Source: an uncultured Lachnospiraceae bacterium (GTDB taxonomy: Bacteria; Bacillota; Clostridia; Lachnospirales; Lachnospiraceae). Taken from it: DNA of 42,093 bases. Positions 7,775-15,308 of this stretch are shown here, piece after piece (position 1 is the stretch's first letter; every line of letters starts with the position of its first letter). The stretch is taken from assembly GCA_910588845.1 (NCBI GenBank), contig CAJURU010000026.1, positions 1-42,093 on the forward strand, read 5' to 3'. The translations under genes were made by a program, and so were the position numbers. The notes beneath the pieces are model-generated. The model had not been told where the DNA came from, ran no database searches, and saw only the letters and a program-made list of their open reading frames with translations.

Positions 7775-8464
7775 CTATGCATAGTTTCTTTCACCAAAAA
7801 TTCCGGTTCCAACTCGGATCATTGTAGCCCCTTCTTCGATGGCAACTGTATAGTCGCCTGTCATGCCCATGGAAAGAACAGACATAGTTACATTATCAAT
7901 GTTTTTGTGCTCTATGTCAACAGATAATTCGCGAATTTGGCGAAAATATTCGCGATTGTCTTCTGGATTGCTTACAAATGGGGCTATTGTCATAAGTCCT
8001 TTGATATGGATATGAGGAAGAGTCGCTGCTTCTTCTGCCAGTTGTATGGCTTCCTCACGGGCAATACCAAATTTACTCTCCTCTCCGGCAATATTGACTT
8101 CCAGGAGGATGTCAATATCCACCTGCTTTTTGACTGCCTGGCTGCTGATTTCCTGCGCAAGACGCAAAGAATCTACAGAATGGATGAGAGAAACTTTATC
8201 TATAATATATTTTACTTTGTTCCGTTGAAGATGTCCAATCATATGCCAGCGGATATCTTCTGGAAGCTGTGGGTACTTGTCCATGATTTCTTGCACTTTA
8301 TTCTCGCCAAAGTCCCGGCAGTCTGCCGCATATGCTTCCTCAAGCATAGATATCGGTTTCGTCTTGCTGACGGAGATCAGCGTTACCTCCTCTGGATCTC
8401 TCCCAGCACGTTCGCATGCCTTTTTGATATTCTCGCGAACATTTGCAAGATTTTCTTTTATCAT
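7775..8464 (-). CDS. YggS/PROSC-family pyridoxal-phosphate homeostasis protein
   Basis: A 229-residue single-domain alanine-racemase-fold protein without racemase activity, known as YggS, YlmE or PLPBP. Lys34 in LISVSKTKP is the expected PLP-binding lysine; the GENKVQE block, IRWHMIGHLQRNK and the phosphate-binding C-terminal SMGMTGDY and RVGTGIFG blocks are all present. It buffers cellular PLP; loss in other bacteria disturbs amino-acid and vitamin B6 balance. It sits directly upstream of sepF as ylmE does in Bacillus. AGGAGG lies ahead of the ATG. Confidence 0.93.
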   Translation of the reverse strand: MIKENLANVRENIKKACERAGRDPEEVTLISVSKTKPISMLEEAYAADCRDFGENKVQEIMDKYPQLPEDIRWHMIGHLQRNKVKYIIDKVSLIHSVDSLRLAQEISSQAVKKQVDIDILLEVNIAGEESKFGIAREEAIQLAEEAATLPHIHIKGLMTIAPFVSNPEDNREYFRQIRELSVDIEHKNIDNVTMSVLSMGMTGDYTVAIEEGATMIRVGTGIFGERNYA

Positions 8465-8512
8465 CTCAATTCCTCCTATTTGGTAATTATGCCTGTTGCA
8501 CGCCTCATTGTA

Positions 8513-9892
8513 TTATTTCTGTATGATTTCATTTTCTGTTATCCTGGAAGCGTCGAGTGCGATGTGGTCATACAGGGAAATACCATATTTTGTGCCAGTA
8601 CCCACGATGGAATACTCTTCATTCTGAAACAATACTTCCACCCTGCGGAACACGGCATATCCACGGTTAATATTGTATACGCCTTGTAATGGCTCCTGCT
8701 TATTTAACGTATATGTCTCATTGGAATCCGGTTTAAGGACAATCTCCTCGCCTAATAACTCTTCTGCGGCAATGTAATAGGAGTTGCCCTTCTCTTGCGC
8801 CACCGCGACAGCGATAAACTTCGTTACAAATTCACCGTCTTCATCCTCATAACGGCACATGATGCCATTGGAATTGTCTTCTCCGCCTTTGGTGAGGTAG
8901 TCTTTGGGCAATAAAAAGAAATTTTTCTCTGTCAGGGCAGTGTTGGGAATCTTTAGGCCGCTGGTATCAGACAGCAGCAACTCAACTTCCAGGTATCGTT
9001 CTGTTGCAAAACGAAGCCCGGCGCTCTGGAACGTCAGAGCCAGATAAGATGCTCCGTTGCGATTGAGAATTTTGCAACTTCCCCAGGCGGTAGAATTATC
9101 TTTTTTAAATTCAACTTTAACGGAAGTCTCTTCCGCCAAATCAGCCGCCAATTTATCGTCTATGGGAATGAGTAAGTTCCAAATTTCACTGGTAATCAAC
9201 TTAAATGCCGGTTCCCCTGCGCTTACCTGTTCGCGGGTTATCAAGTTATTCTTTACATGGGCGGATTTATCGAAGATATCATCGGTAAAGTTATCCAGAG
9301 TAGTGTTTTCCAGTCCGTCTGTATTATAAACCACAATTCCCGGCTCTGGTGCACGAAATGCATGGAGATTTTTAGTACTGGATTCATCCATGCCGGACAG
9401 AGCATTCGCACTGATTGCTTCCATCAACTCTGCTTCCATATCGTATTTAAAGGAATATACTTGATAAAAATTATCATCTGAATAATTGAGGACATATTCC
9501 TGCGCTGTTTTTTCCAGATTATGGTAAGCGCCTTTTCCTGAAAACAACCTTCCATTATTTTTTGCCAGCATTTCCTGGTAGAAATTGCCATTTTCGTCCA
9601 CGGAATATACATAACTATTGACGCCTACTTTTGTGGCGTCTTTGTTGTAATAACTAATATACCCAGGAGATTCTGTGTTGTATATCTTCTCCTCCCGCAG
9701 AGCTACTCCCGTGAATGTATTATTCTGCGCAATTGTTCCCTGGGAAACCTCATACACCGCTACTCGTTCCGTTGTAAAATATTGAAAAATATTGTATAGC
9801 ATGTACACAAGAATAATCAAGAAAATAATAACGCCTATATTGAATTGGGAAGTTTTATGAAATTTAATTACTTTTTTATTGTTGTTTGCCAT
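8513..9892 (-). CDS. HlyD-like membrane-anchored protein of unknown role
   Basis: A 459-residue protein with a basic N-terminus, one membrane span at about 17-36 and a large outside domain. The blocks after the span (VAVYEVSQGTIAQNN, then a beta-rich lipoyl/barrel-like pattern) resemble HlyD-type efflux adaptors. However, no ABC or RND transporter is next to it. It leads the leftward division-linked operon, 48 bases ahead of yggS, with a candidate promoter at 9929-9957. A role in envelope or division is possible from position only. The start at 9892 has a weak ribosome binding site (AGGA). Confidence 0.6.
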   Translation of the reverse strand: MANNNKKVIKFHKTSQFNIGVIIFLIILVYMLYNIFQYFTTERVAVYEVSQGTIAQNNTFTGVALREEKIYNTESPGYISYYNKDATKVGVNSYVYSVDENGNFYQEMLAKNNGRLFSGKGAYHNLEKTAQEYVLNYSDDNFYQVYSFKYDMEAELMEAISANALSGMDESSTKNLHAFRAPEPGIVVYNTDGLENTTLDNFTDDIFDKSAHVKNNLITREQVSAGEPAFKLITSEIWNLLIPIDDKLAADLAEETSVKVEFKKDNSTAWGSCKILNRNGASYLALTFQSAGLRFATERYLEVELLLSDTSGLKIPNTALTEKNFFLLPKDYLTKGGEDNSNGIMCRYEDEDGEFVTKFIAVAVAQEKGNSYYIAAEELLGEEIVLKPDSNETYTLNKQEPLQGVYNINRGYAVFRRVEVLFQNEEYSIVGTGTKYGISLYDHIALDASRITENEIIQK

Positions 9893-9928
9893 AGATTGAA
9901 GTCCTGTTTCTATTTTATGCTTACTAAT

Positions 9929-9957
9929 ATTTTACCATTTCATCCATCAATTTCCAA
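9929..9957 (-). promoter_or_regulatory. Candidate promoter of the HlyD-like/yggS/sepF/ylmH operon
   Basis: On the minus strand TTGGAA (9952-9957) and TAAAAT (9929-9934) are 17 bases apart, 36 bases before the first ATG at 9892. Matches are four of six and five of six. Confidence 0.5.
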
Positions 9958-10011
9958 CATGATTTTTTTATTATAGGTAATAATAAACTCATGTAAAAGG
10001 AGGAAATGCAT

Positions 10012-10224
10012 ATGAATACCAAAGGTTTAGATTACACGTTATTAGCACTTGTAATCATTGGTGCGATTAACTGGGGCTTAATTGGATTGTTCCGTTTCGA
10101 CCTGGTTTCCTTTTTATTCGGCAATATGAGCTGGCTCAGCCGGATTGTCTATGGAATTGTAGGAATTGGAGGTCTATATTTGTGTAGTGTATTTGGACGC
10201 ATCCGTTCCATGAATGAAGCCTGA
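10012..10224 (+). CDS. DUF378 small membrane protein
   Basis: A 70-residue protein with two hydrophobic segments (about 6-22 and 42-60) joined by a short loop, matching the DUF378 family: LALVIIGAINWGLIGLFRFD near the start and a RIVYGIVGIGGLY block. Function is unknown. The in-frame ATG at 10006 is only two bases from AGGAGG (9998-10003), while the ATG at 10012 is at the normal distance of eight, so I use 10012. It is a monocistronic plus-strand gene, divergent from the HlyD-like operon and ending in a strong hairpin. Confidence 0.85.
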   Translation: MNTKGLDYTLLALVIIGAINWGLIGLFRFDLVSFLFGNMSWLSRIVYGIVGIGGLYLCSVFGRIRSMNEA

Positions 10225-10230
10225 AAACAA

Positions 10231-10322
10231 AAAGCTCGCTTGTGAATATCCCACGCGGGGCGCGTTTGCGGAGTAATATCTTCCTCTTCCGTGCCCCCTG
10301 CGGGTAATCGCAAGCGAACTTT
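10231..10322. terminator. Long bidirectional hairpin between convergent genes
   Basis: Left arm 10231-10260 and right arm 10291-10322 form a long imperfect stem: AAAG pairs CTTT, then TCGCTTGTGA pairs with TCGCAAGCGA (one G-T), and further in CCCACGCGGGG pairs loosely with CCCCCTGCGGG. The right side runs into TTTTCTT and the left side is preceded by an A-rich run (T-run on the minus strand), so it can terminate both the DUF378 gene and the P-loop gene. The stem is much longer than a standard terminator. Confidence 0.75.
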
Positions 10323-10343
10323 TCTTATGTAAAAAGTGGCAAT

Positions 10344-10763
10344 CTACAGTGATACGATAACTTTGCCTTTCGTACACTCCGGTAAATCCTTTTCATTCTT
10401 GGAAATACTCACTATAAAATTGACATGGAATTTGCTGCTTATTTCTTCTAACTTTACAATGGAATGCTCAAGATCTTTATCCTCTAACTTTGCAATTGTG
10501 AGAAAACTGTCTAAATACATTTCTTCCAAGTCATGATCCTGCGAGATAATTCCGCACAGGAAGCCCAAGAATTCGTCACAATTTGCAATCAGATATTCAG
10601 AAGCGTTGATTAATCGAACCTTGTTGCTCAATTCATACATATGTTTTTGGCTCTTATCCAGATATACGATATTGCCGGTAGCTGATTTCACCGATTCATT
10701 TACCTTATCTAACAGATGCTTTGTCTTACCTTTACCCTTTTCGCCAGCTATAATTTGTACCAT
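10344..10763 (-). CDS. Small P-loop protein of unknown function
   Basis: A 139-residue protein with a Walker A motif GEKGKGKT at residues 7-14 right at the N-terminus and a hydrophobic-acidic mix after it; a partial Walker-B-like strand is NIVYLD at about 31-36. The region beyond about residue 60 has acidic helices (HDLEEMYLD, KLEDKDLE). Similar short proteins in Clostridia are sometimes labelled as ATP-binding or, wrongly I think, twitching-motility proteins. I do not know its role. The ATG at 10763 is eight bases after AGGAGG; the in-frame ATG at 10769 is too close. It has two candidate promoters and is not joined to either neighbour. Confidence 0.6.
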   Translation of the reverse strand: MVQIIAGEKGKGKTKHLLDKVNESVKSATGNIVYLDKSQKHMYELSNKVRLINASEYLIANCDEFLGFLCGIISQDHDLEEMYLDSFLTIAKLEDKDLEHSIVKLEEISSKFHVNFIVSISKNEKDLPECTKGKVIVSL

Positions 10764-10796
10764 GTCCATTTCCTCCTAGTCTCAACCGCTTTGTAC

Positions 10797-10826
10797 AAAA
10801 TAGATAATTAACGCGTAATTTGTCAA
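10797..10826 (-). promoter_or_regulatory. Proximal candidate promoter of the P-loop gene
   Basis: A perfect TTGACA (10821-10826 on the minus strand) and TATTTT (10797-10802) are separated by 18 bases, 33 bases before the ATG. Confidence 0.5.
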
Positions 10827-10872
10827 CGATTCTTTATCTAATCTGTAAACAACAGTTTCTTTTTATACGACA

Positions 10873-10901
10873 ATTATAGTATATATTTACAAAGAATTCA
10901 A
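10873..10901 (-). promoter_or_regulatory. Distal candidate promoter of the P-loop gene
   Basis: TTGAAT (10896-10901) and a perfect TATAAT (10873-10878) on the minus strand are 17 bases apart. It lies just after the stop codon of the carboxypeptidase gene, so the P-loop gene seems to have two promoters and a long leader. Confidence 0.55.
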
Positions 10902-10921
10902 CAGCTATTTTTTGAGTTTCA

Positions 10922-11911
10922 CTATTTGGCGCTTTCCAGTAACAATTCTGTCATTTCATAATAGAGATTTTCGCGGCTGTCAGATTTATAGACGATCGAA
11001 ATATGAGGAACGCCACTGTTGTTCTTGCTGTATAGCACCAGGCAGTATCCGGCGTCATTGGTCGTCCCGGTCTTCCCGCCCAGAACTTCGACGCCTTCCG
11101 GCGTCTCCGCCTCGCCATTCATATATTTATTTGTATTTTCCCAGTTCAGGGATGCAGATTCCCCTGTGGATTTAGTGATAGCTGCTGTGTGAAGCTGGGA
11201 ATTGATAATTGCAGCAAATTTCTCTTCCTTTAATGCAGCCTGAAAAATCAGGTACATATCGTATACAGTAGTATAATGTTCCTCGCTGTGCAGTCCATGC
11301 GGGTTGATAAAATGGGAATTCGTGGCGCCCAGCGCTAATGCTTCCTGATTCATCATGTCAGCAAACTTCTCTGTGCTGCCGGCTACCAAATCAGCAATCA
11401 CATTTGCCGCATCATTACCACTGCACAAAAGCAATCCATATAACAATTCTTCTAAACTGACTGTATCTCCTACGGAAAGTCCACAAACGGAGGAGCCTGC
11501 CTCCAATTGAAGTTCCTGTTCCGTGACAGTTGCAGTTGCTGCAAGATCTCCATGTTTCAAGGCCACATATGCCGTAAGTATCTTGGTGGTACTTGCCGGG
11601 TAGACGCGCCCATAAATATTCTTGCCGAACTTAAGCGTATGATTCTTGACATCGAACAGCCCCGCAGCTTCCGAGAGAGACGCCGTAACATTCTGGCTGA
11701 GTAAATCTTCCGTTCCGGCAACACAGAGGTCTTTGGCAAAAAACGTCTGGTCGCTCTCGGTAGTAACTGTGACATTCAACCCATAAGCCCTCGGGCTTTC
11801 ATATACGTCATAAGGATTCTTGACGGTTATCTGTTGACTGCAGCCCGTAAACAGCACGGATACCAACAAAACTGCCGCTAGAATCTGTTTTATTCTATCT
11901 ATACATTTCAC
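10922..11911 (-). CDS. Serine-type D-Ala-D-Ala carboxypeptidase (DacA/DacF-type PBP)
   Basis: A 329-residue low-molecular-mass penicillin-binding protein that trims the terminal D-Ala of peptidoglycan stem peptides. The three active-site motifs are S107-T-T-K110 (YPASTTK), S164-G-N (LCSGNDAAN) and K280-T-G (GGKTGTTN). The N-terminus is a signal sequence ending in LFTGC, so it may be a lipoprotein anchored at Cys24, although Phe at -3 is unusual. It lacks the usual C-terminal amphipathic anchor helix, which fits lipid anchoring. The GTG start lies inside the end of the mgsA-like gene (17-base overlap). It is the last gene of the shape operon. Confidence 0.9.
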   Translation of the reverse strand: MKCIDRIKQILAAVLLVSVLFTGCSQQITVKNPYDVYESPRAYGLNVTVTTESDQTFFAKDLCVAGTEDLLSQNVTASLSEAAGLFDVKNHTLKFGKNIYGRVYPASTTKILTAYVALKHGDLAATATVTEQELQLEAGSSVCGLSVGDTVSLEELLYGLLLCSGNDAANVIADLVAGSTEKFADMMNQEALALGATNSHFINPHGLHSEEHYTTVYDMYLIFQAALKEEKFAAIINSQLHTAAITKSTGESASLNWENTNKYMNGEAETPEGVEVLGGKTGTTNDAGYCLVLYSKNNSGVPHISIVYKSDSRENLYYEMTELLLESAK

Positions 11912-12290
11912 GCCACTCTAAATCTCCTCTGTCTAATGATTTAATCAATAACTCTGCCGTAGCAAGATTTGTTGCCAGCGGTATATTGTACATATCACAT
12001 AAGTGTACGGCATTATTTACATCCGGTTCATGTGACTTGGGGGTAATCGGGTCTCTGAGGAAGATTACCAAATCAATTTCATTATGCTCAATCTGTGCGG
12101 CAAGCTGCTGTGCACCCCCCAGATGCCCCGCCAGAAATTTGTGGACTGATAAATTGGTGACTTCCTCTATCAGCCTGCCGGTTGTTCCCGTTGCACATAG
12201 CTCATGCTTACATAAAATTCCCCGATAAGCTATACAAAAATTCTGCATCAGTTTCTTTTTTGAATCGTGTGCAATCAATCCAATATTCAC
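11895..12290 (-). CDS. mgsA: Methylglyoxal synthase-like protein with altered active site
   Basis: A 131-residue protein of the MgsA family, which turns dihydroxyacetone phosphate into methylglyoxal and phosphate. Preserved blocks are IAHDSKKK (6-13), ATGTTG (33-38), FLRDP (77-81), HEPDV (87-91) and ATNLATAELL. In the loop that reads GGDQQ in the E. coli and Bacillus enzymes this protein has GGAQQ: Ala60 replaces the aspartate that acts as catalytic base, and His56 replaces the usual Pro of SGPLGG. Activity is therefore doubtful. The GTG start has GGGGG nine bases upstream. It lies one base after rodA and overlaps the carboxypeptidase gene. Confidence 0.85.
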   Translation of the reverse strand: MNIGLIAHDSKKKLMQNFCIAYRGILCKHELCATGTTGRLIEEVTNLSVHKFLAGHLGGAQQLAAQIEHNEIDLVIFLRDPITPKSHEPDVNNAVHLCDMYNIPLATNLATAELLIKSLDRGDLEWREMYR

Positions 12291-12291
12291 G

Positions 12292-13416
12292 TTAAAAATC
12301 CCCCTTTCGGTATTTTAAAGGCTGTAGCCCCACATTTAACACAAGCCCAATCCCAATGAACAAACTCACCAGAGAAGTGAGACCATAGCTCACAAATGGC
12401 AGGGGAAGTCCGGTATTGGGCATCATTCCGGTTACCACACAGATGTTTACAAAAGTCTGAAATCCAATCCACACAGCAACACCGCCGCAAATCAGCTGTC
12501 CAGGCAAATCCTTCGCTTTTCTGCCTATGAGAATACATTCAATTACAATCAACAAGAGCAGGACCAAGGTCGCCGCACTGCCTACAAATCCAAGTTCCTC
12601 TCCCACAACGGCAAAGATGAAGTCAGTCTGTGGTTCCGGGATAAAATTACCATTTTTGACAGAAAATACTGTATCATTGTTCAGCCCCTTTCCCCATAAC
12701 ATTCCGGAGCCGATGGCCATAATAGAATTCTGCTGCTGGTATGCGTCCGTCGCATATTTTTCCGGTTGAAGCCATGCCATGATGCGCTTCCACTGGTACG
12801 GATCTAAAATCGTCTGCCCTGGCTGTAGAATCAAATAGACGAACAGTGAACCGGCGGGAATCAGCACGGCGAAAACACCTGCTATTATTTTATAACTTAG
12901 CCCGCTTAAAAACAAGAGCGCGAGAAAAATAATTGCCACCACAATACTGGTAGATAAATCAGGCTGGTGTTCAATCATGAACCAGGGAATAAAAATCAGA
13001 ACTCCCGTTATGGCAAGAAAATAGATTTTATTTACCTTCTCATAATATTTTCCAAAATACCAGGAAAAAAACAAAATTAAAAGTACTTTTGCTAACTCTG
13101 AAGGCTGAAAACGAAATCCCCCGATTTCGATCCAGCGCACGGCTCCACCAGCTTTGTCTCCAAAGACGTGGAACGTTATCAGGGAAAGCAACCCTATGTT
13201 GAATGCATAAATCAGCCAATTAAACTTGAGGATAAAGGAGTAGTCTATGAGCGAGACAACCGCCATGGCAAACAGACCCAGGCATAATCCCATGATCTGC
13301 TTATTCTGCACAGATTTCTGCGCGCTTCCAATGACACTGATTCCTATTAGGGTCAATGCTGTCACATAGATAACCAAACGAAAATTATAATCTTTAATCT
13401 GATATTGTTTAAACAT
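12292..13416 (-). CDS. rodA: SEDS peptidoglycan glycosyltransferase RodA
   Basis: RodA polymerises lipid II into glycan strands for lateral wall growth, working with the class B PBP encoded as mrdA in the same operon. The 374-residue protein has about ten membrane spans. Family blocks are GGAVRWIEIGGFRFQPSE (about 90-107) and PEPQTDFIFAVVGEELG with the conserved Asp265, which is the essential acidic residue of SEDS enzymes, and the C-terminal NTGLPLPFVSYG. FtsW is the alternative, but the rod-shape operon context favours RodA. It follows minE by about 78 bases. Confidence 0.93.
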   Translation of the reverse strand: MFKQYQIKDYNFRLVIYVTALTLIGISVIGSAQKSVQNKQIMGLCLGLFAMAVVSLIDYSFILKFNWLIYAFNIGLLSLITFHVFGDKAGGAVRWIEIGGFRFQPSELAKVLLILFFSWYFGKYYEKVNKIYFLAITGVLIFIPWFMIEHQPDLSTSIVVAIIFLALLFLSGLSYKIIAGVFAVLIPAGSLFVYLILQPGQTILDPYQWKRIMAWLQPEKYATDAYQQQNSIMAIGSGMLWGKGLNNDTVFSVKNGNFIPEPQTDFIFAVVGEELGFVGSAATLVLLLLIVIECILIGRKAKDLPGQLICGGVAVWIGFQTFVNICVVTGMMPNTGLPLPFVSYGLTSLVSLFIGIGLVLNVGLQPLKYRKGDF

Positions 13417-13494
13417 AATATAACTTCCTTACTTCCTCTGTCATTAAAGCATAATACAACTCAACAAACTTATATTTTAACAATAACAATTGTC

Positions 13495-13776
13495 CTACTC
13501 CGAAGTGCCTGAATGCCTCATGTCCTTAATCGGAATATTGGCAAACAACGCGGGGACATTTCCATTATTTCCCTCCGATTCAGTCTGGGTAATCTGTATA
13601 TCCAGACCTTCCGCATCAATCTCCATATACTTGGAAATCACCTGGATAATGTCGTTCTTAATCTTCTCCATAATTTCAGGAGAACAATTTGCACGGTCGG
13701 AAACCAATAACAGCTTTAGCCGATCTTTGGCAATATCACCGGAACTCTTCTTTTTAAACAGATCCATCAATCCCAT
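13495..13776 (-). CDS. minE: Division topological specificity factor MinE
   Basis: MinE stimulates MinD ATPase and drives pole-to-pole oscillation of MinCD. This 93-residue protein has the membrane-targeting start MGLMDLFKKK, the MinD-binding segment KDRLKLLLVSDRANCSPE (about 17-34) and a C-terminal dimerisation domain with VISKYMEID. Length is typical. AGGAGG precedes the ATG. It lies 12 bases after minD. Having MinE, and no DivIVA/MinJ nearby, places this organism among the Clostridia that use an oscillating Min system. Confidence 0.95.
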   Translation of the reverse strand: MGLMDLFKKKSSGDIAKDRLKLLLVSDRANCSPEIMEKIKNDIIQVISKYMEIDAEGLDIQITQTESEGNNGNVPALFANIPIKDMRHSGTSE

Positions 13777-13788
13777 TTCGGTTTCCTC

Positions 13789-14580
13789 CTAATTTTTCTT
13801 AAACATTCCTTTGAGTTTGTTCCACATACCGTCCTTTTCCTCTAAATTCAGAAATGGCACGTCTTCGCCTAAGACTCTGTGGCAGATATTTGCATATGCA
13901 ATTCCCGCTTTGCAGTCTGTGCCGACCAACGGCTCGCCCTGATTAGTAGAAATAACAATCTGCTCATCATCCGGCACGGCGCCAATGAGGTTGATTGCCA
14001 AAATATCTGTGACATCCCCGATATTCATCATATCACCGCGCTTTACCATGTCCATACGCAGACGGTTTACGATCAGATCCACACGAGCAATTTCATTTGC
14101 AGTCAATAGACCGATAATGCGGTCTGCATCACGGATCGCAGATACTTCAGGAGTTGTGACAACCAGGGCACGGTCTGCCCCCGCAATAGCATTTTTAAAC
14201 CCTTGCTCAATGCCCGCCGGGCAATCCAACAATATGTAATCAAACTCATCTCTCAGCTCGTCAATCACCTTTACCATCTGTTCCGGTGAGACAGCCGACT
14301 TGTCTTTCGTCTGTGCAGAGGGCAGCAACGACAGGTTAGGATAACGCTTGTCCTTAATCAAGGCTTGTTTCATGCGGCAGTTTCCCTCCACCACATCAAC
14401 CAGATTATATACGATCCTGTTTTCAAGCCCCATGACTACATCGAGGTTGCGCAATCCGATATCCGTATCAATCAACACAACTTTTTTGTCTAACTGCGCA
14501 AGTCCTGTACCTACATTTGCAGTGGTGGTCGTCTTGCCAACACCGCCTTTCCCTGATGTTATAACAATTACTTCGCTCAT
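13789..14580 (-). CDS. minD: Septum site-determining ATPase MinD
   Basis: MinD is the membrane-associated ATPase that recruits MinC. The 263-residue protein has the deviant Walker A KGGVGKTT at 10-17, the switch LIDTDIGLRNLD at about 36-47, LLDCPAGIE (Walker B) near 117-125, and a C-terminal basic amphipathic end (WNKLKGMFKKN) that acts as membrane-targeting helix. It sits between minC (21 bases) and minE (12 bases). AGGAGG lies ahead of the ATG. Confidence 0.97.
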   Translation of the reverse strand: MSEVIVITSGKGGVGKTTTTANVGTGLAQLDKKVVLIDTDIGLRNLDVVMGLENRIVYNLVDVVEGNCRMKQALIKDKRYPNLSLLPSAQTKDKSAVSPEQMVKVIDELRDEFDYILLDCPAGIEQGFKNAIAGADRALVVTTPEVSAIRDADRIIGLLTANEIARVDLIVNRLRMDMVKRGDMMNIGDVTDILAINLIGAVPDDEQIVISTNQGEPLVGTDCKAGIAYANICHRVLGEDVPFLNLEEKDGMWNKLKGMFKKN

Positions 14581-14601
14581 TTCACTAAATCCTCCTGATA
14601 T

Positions 14602-15297
14602 TTATATATTATTCAAAAGTCCTTTTGTAATCGGTTCAATATAAATATTACCATCTTTTACAATCGCAACCTGCGGGTCAACTTCCACATCAGCGGAATG
14701 CTTCTTTTTGCGTTTTTTTCCTTCCTGTACCTTATCGGCGCTGCGGGCAATCACATCCCCGATCTTAATCTGGATGGGGTCCATCACAAGCGCCGCTACA
14801 AAAGCCTGTTCGTTGCCGTTTGCCCCTGCATAGGCGTTGCCTTTCAATGCACCCAGGACAACAATATTGCCTTTTGAGATTACTTTGGCGCCCGGGTTAA
14901 TATCACCCAATATGATAATGCTGCTCTCGCAGTCAAGTACCTGGCCGGAGCGGAGCGTTCCCTTATAGAACTCTCCGGTCTTCCCAGCCTGCTCTTCCTC
15001 AAAACGTTCTACTTTCTGACGAATCAATTCCTCCTTGAGCGCATCATTGTCAAGAATGCAGATGATGTTCACAGATGTGTTGTCCGTAATCGTCTCAATA
15101 ATCCGGAATTCTTCTTCCTGTGTCAGCTTTCTTCCCTCAAAGGAAATAGCCATCTTCGCGTTTTTAAAAAATCCTTCCGATTCCTTAAATTTATCTAAAA
15201 TGCATTTCAATAATTCCTCAAAGTCCATGTGCTCATCTAAAATCAGGTTGATTCCATATTTATTGCTTTTTAACATCACCGGCTTTGACACTTTCAT
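14602..15297 (-). CDS. minC: Septum site-determining protein MinC
   Basis: MinC is the FtsZ-antagonising inhibitor that blocks division near the poles. The 231-residue protein has a poorly conserved N-terminal domain (1-100) and the right-handed beta-helix C-terminal domain (about 108-195) with LRSGQVLDCESSIIILGD, NPGAKVISKGNIVVLG and GNAYAGANG. A lysine-rich linker (KKRKKKH) near 200 precedes a short tail. Its place directly ahead of minD confirms the call. It starts 11 bases after mrdA. Confidence 0.92.
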   Translation of the reverse strand: MKVSKPVMLKSNKYGINLILDEHMDFEELLKCILDKFKESEGFFKNAKMAISFEGRKLTQEEEFRIIETITDNTSVNIICILDNDALKEELIRQKVERFEEEQAGKTGEFYKGTLRSGQVLDCESSIIILGDINPGAKVISKGNIVVLGALKGNAYAGANGNEQAFVAALVMDPIQIKIGDVIARSADKVQEGKKRKKKHSADVEVDPQVAIVKDGNIYIEPITKGLLNNI

Positions 15298-15308
15298 CCC
15301 TCCAAACT

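Noticed and set aside
10344..10763. Twitching motility ATPase PilT
   Set aside because: Protein is far too short and lacks Asp-box, Walker B and His-box of PilT; only a Walker A loop is shared.
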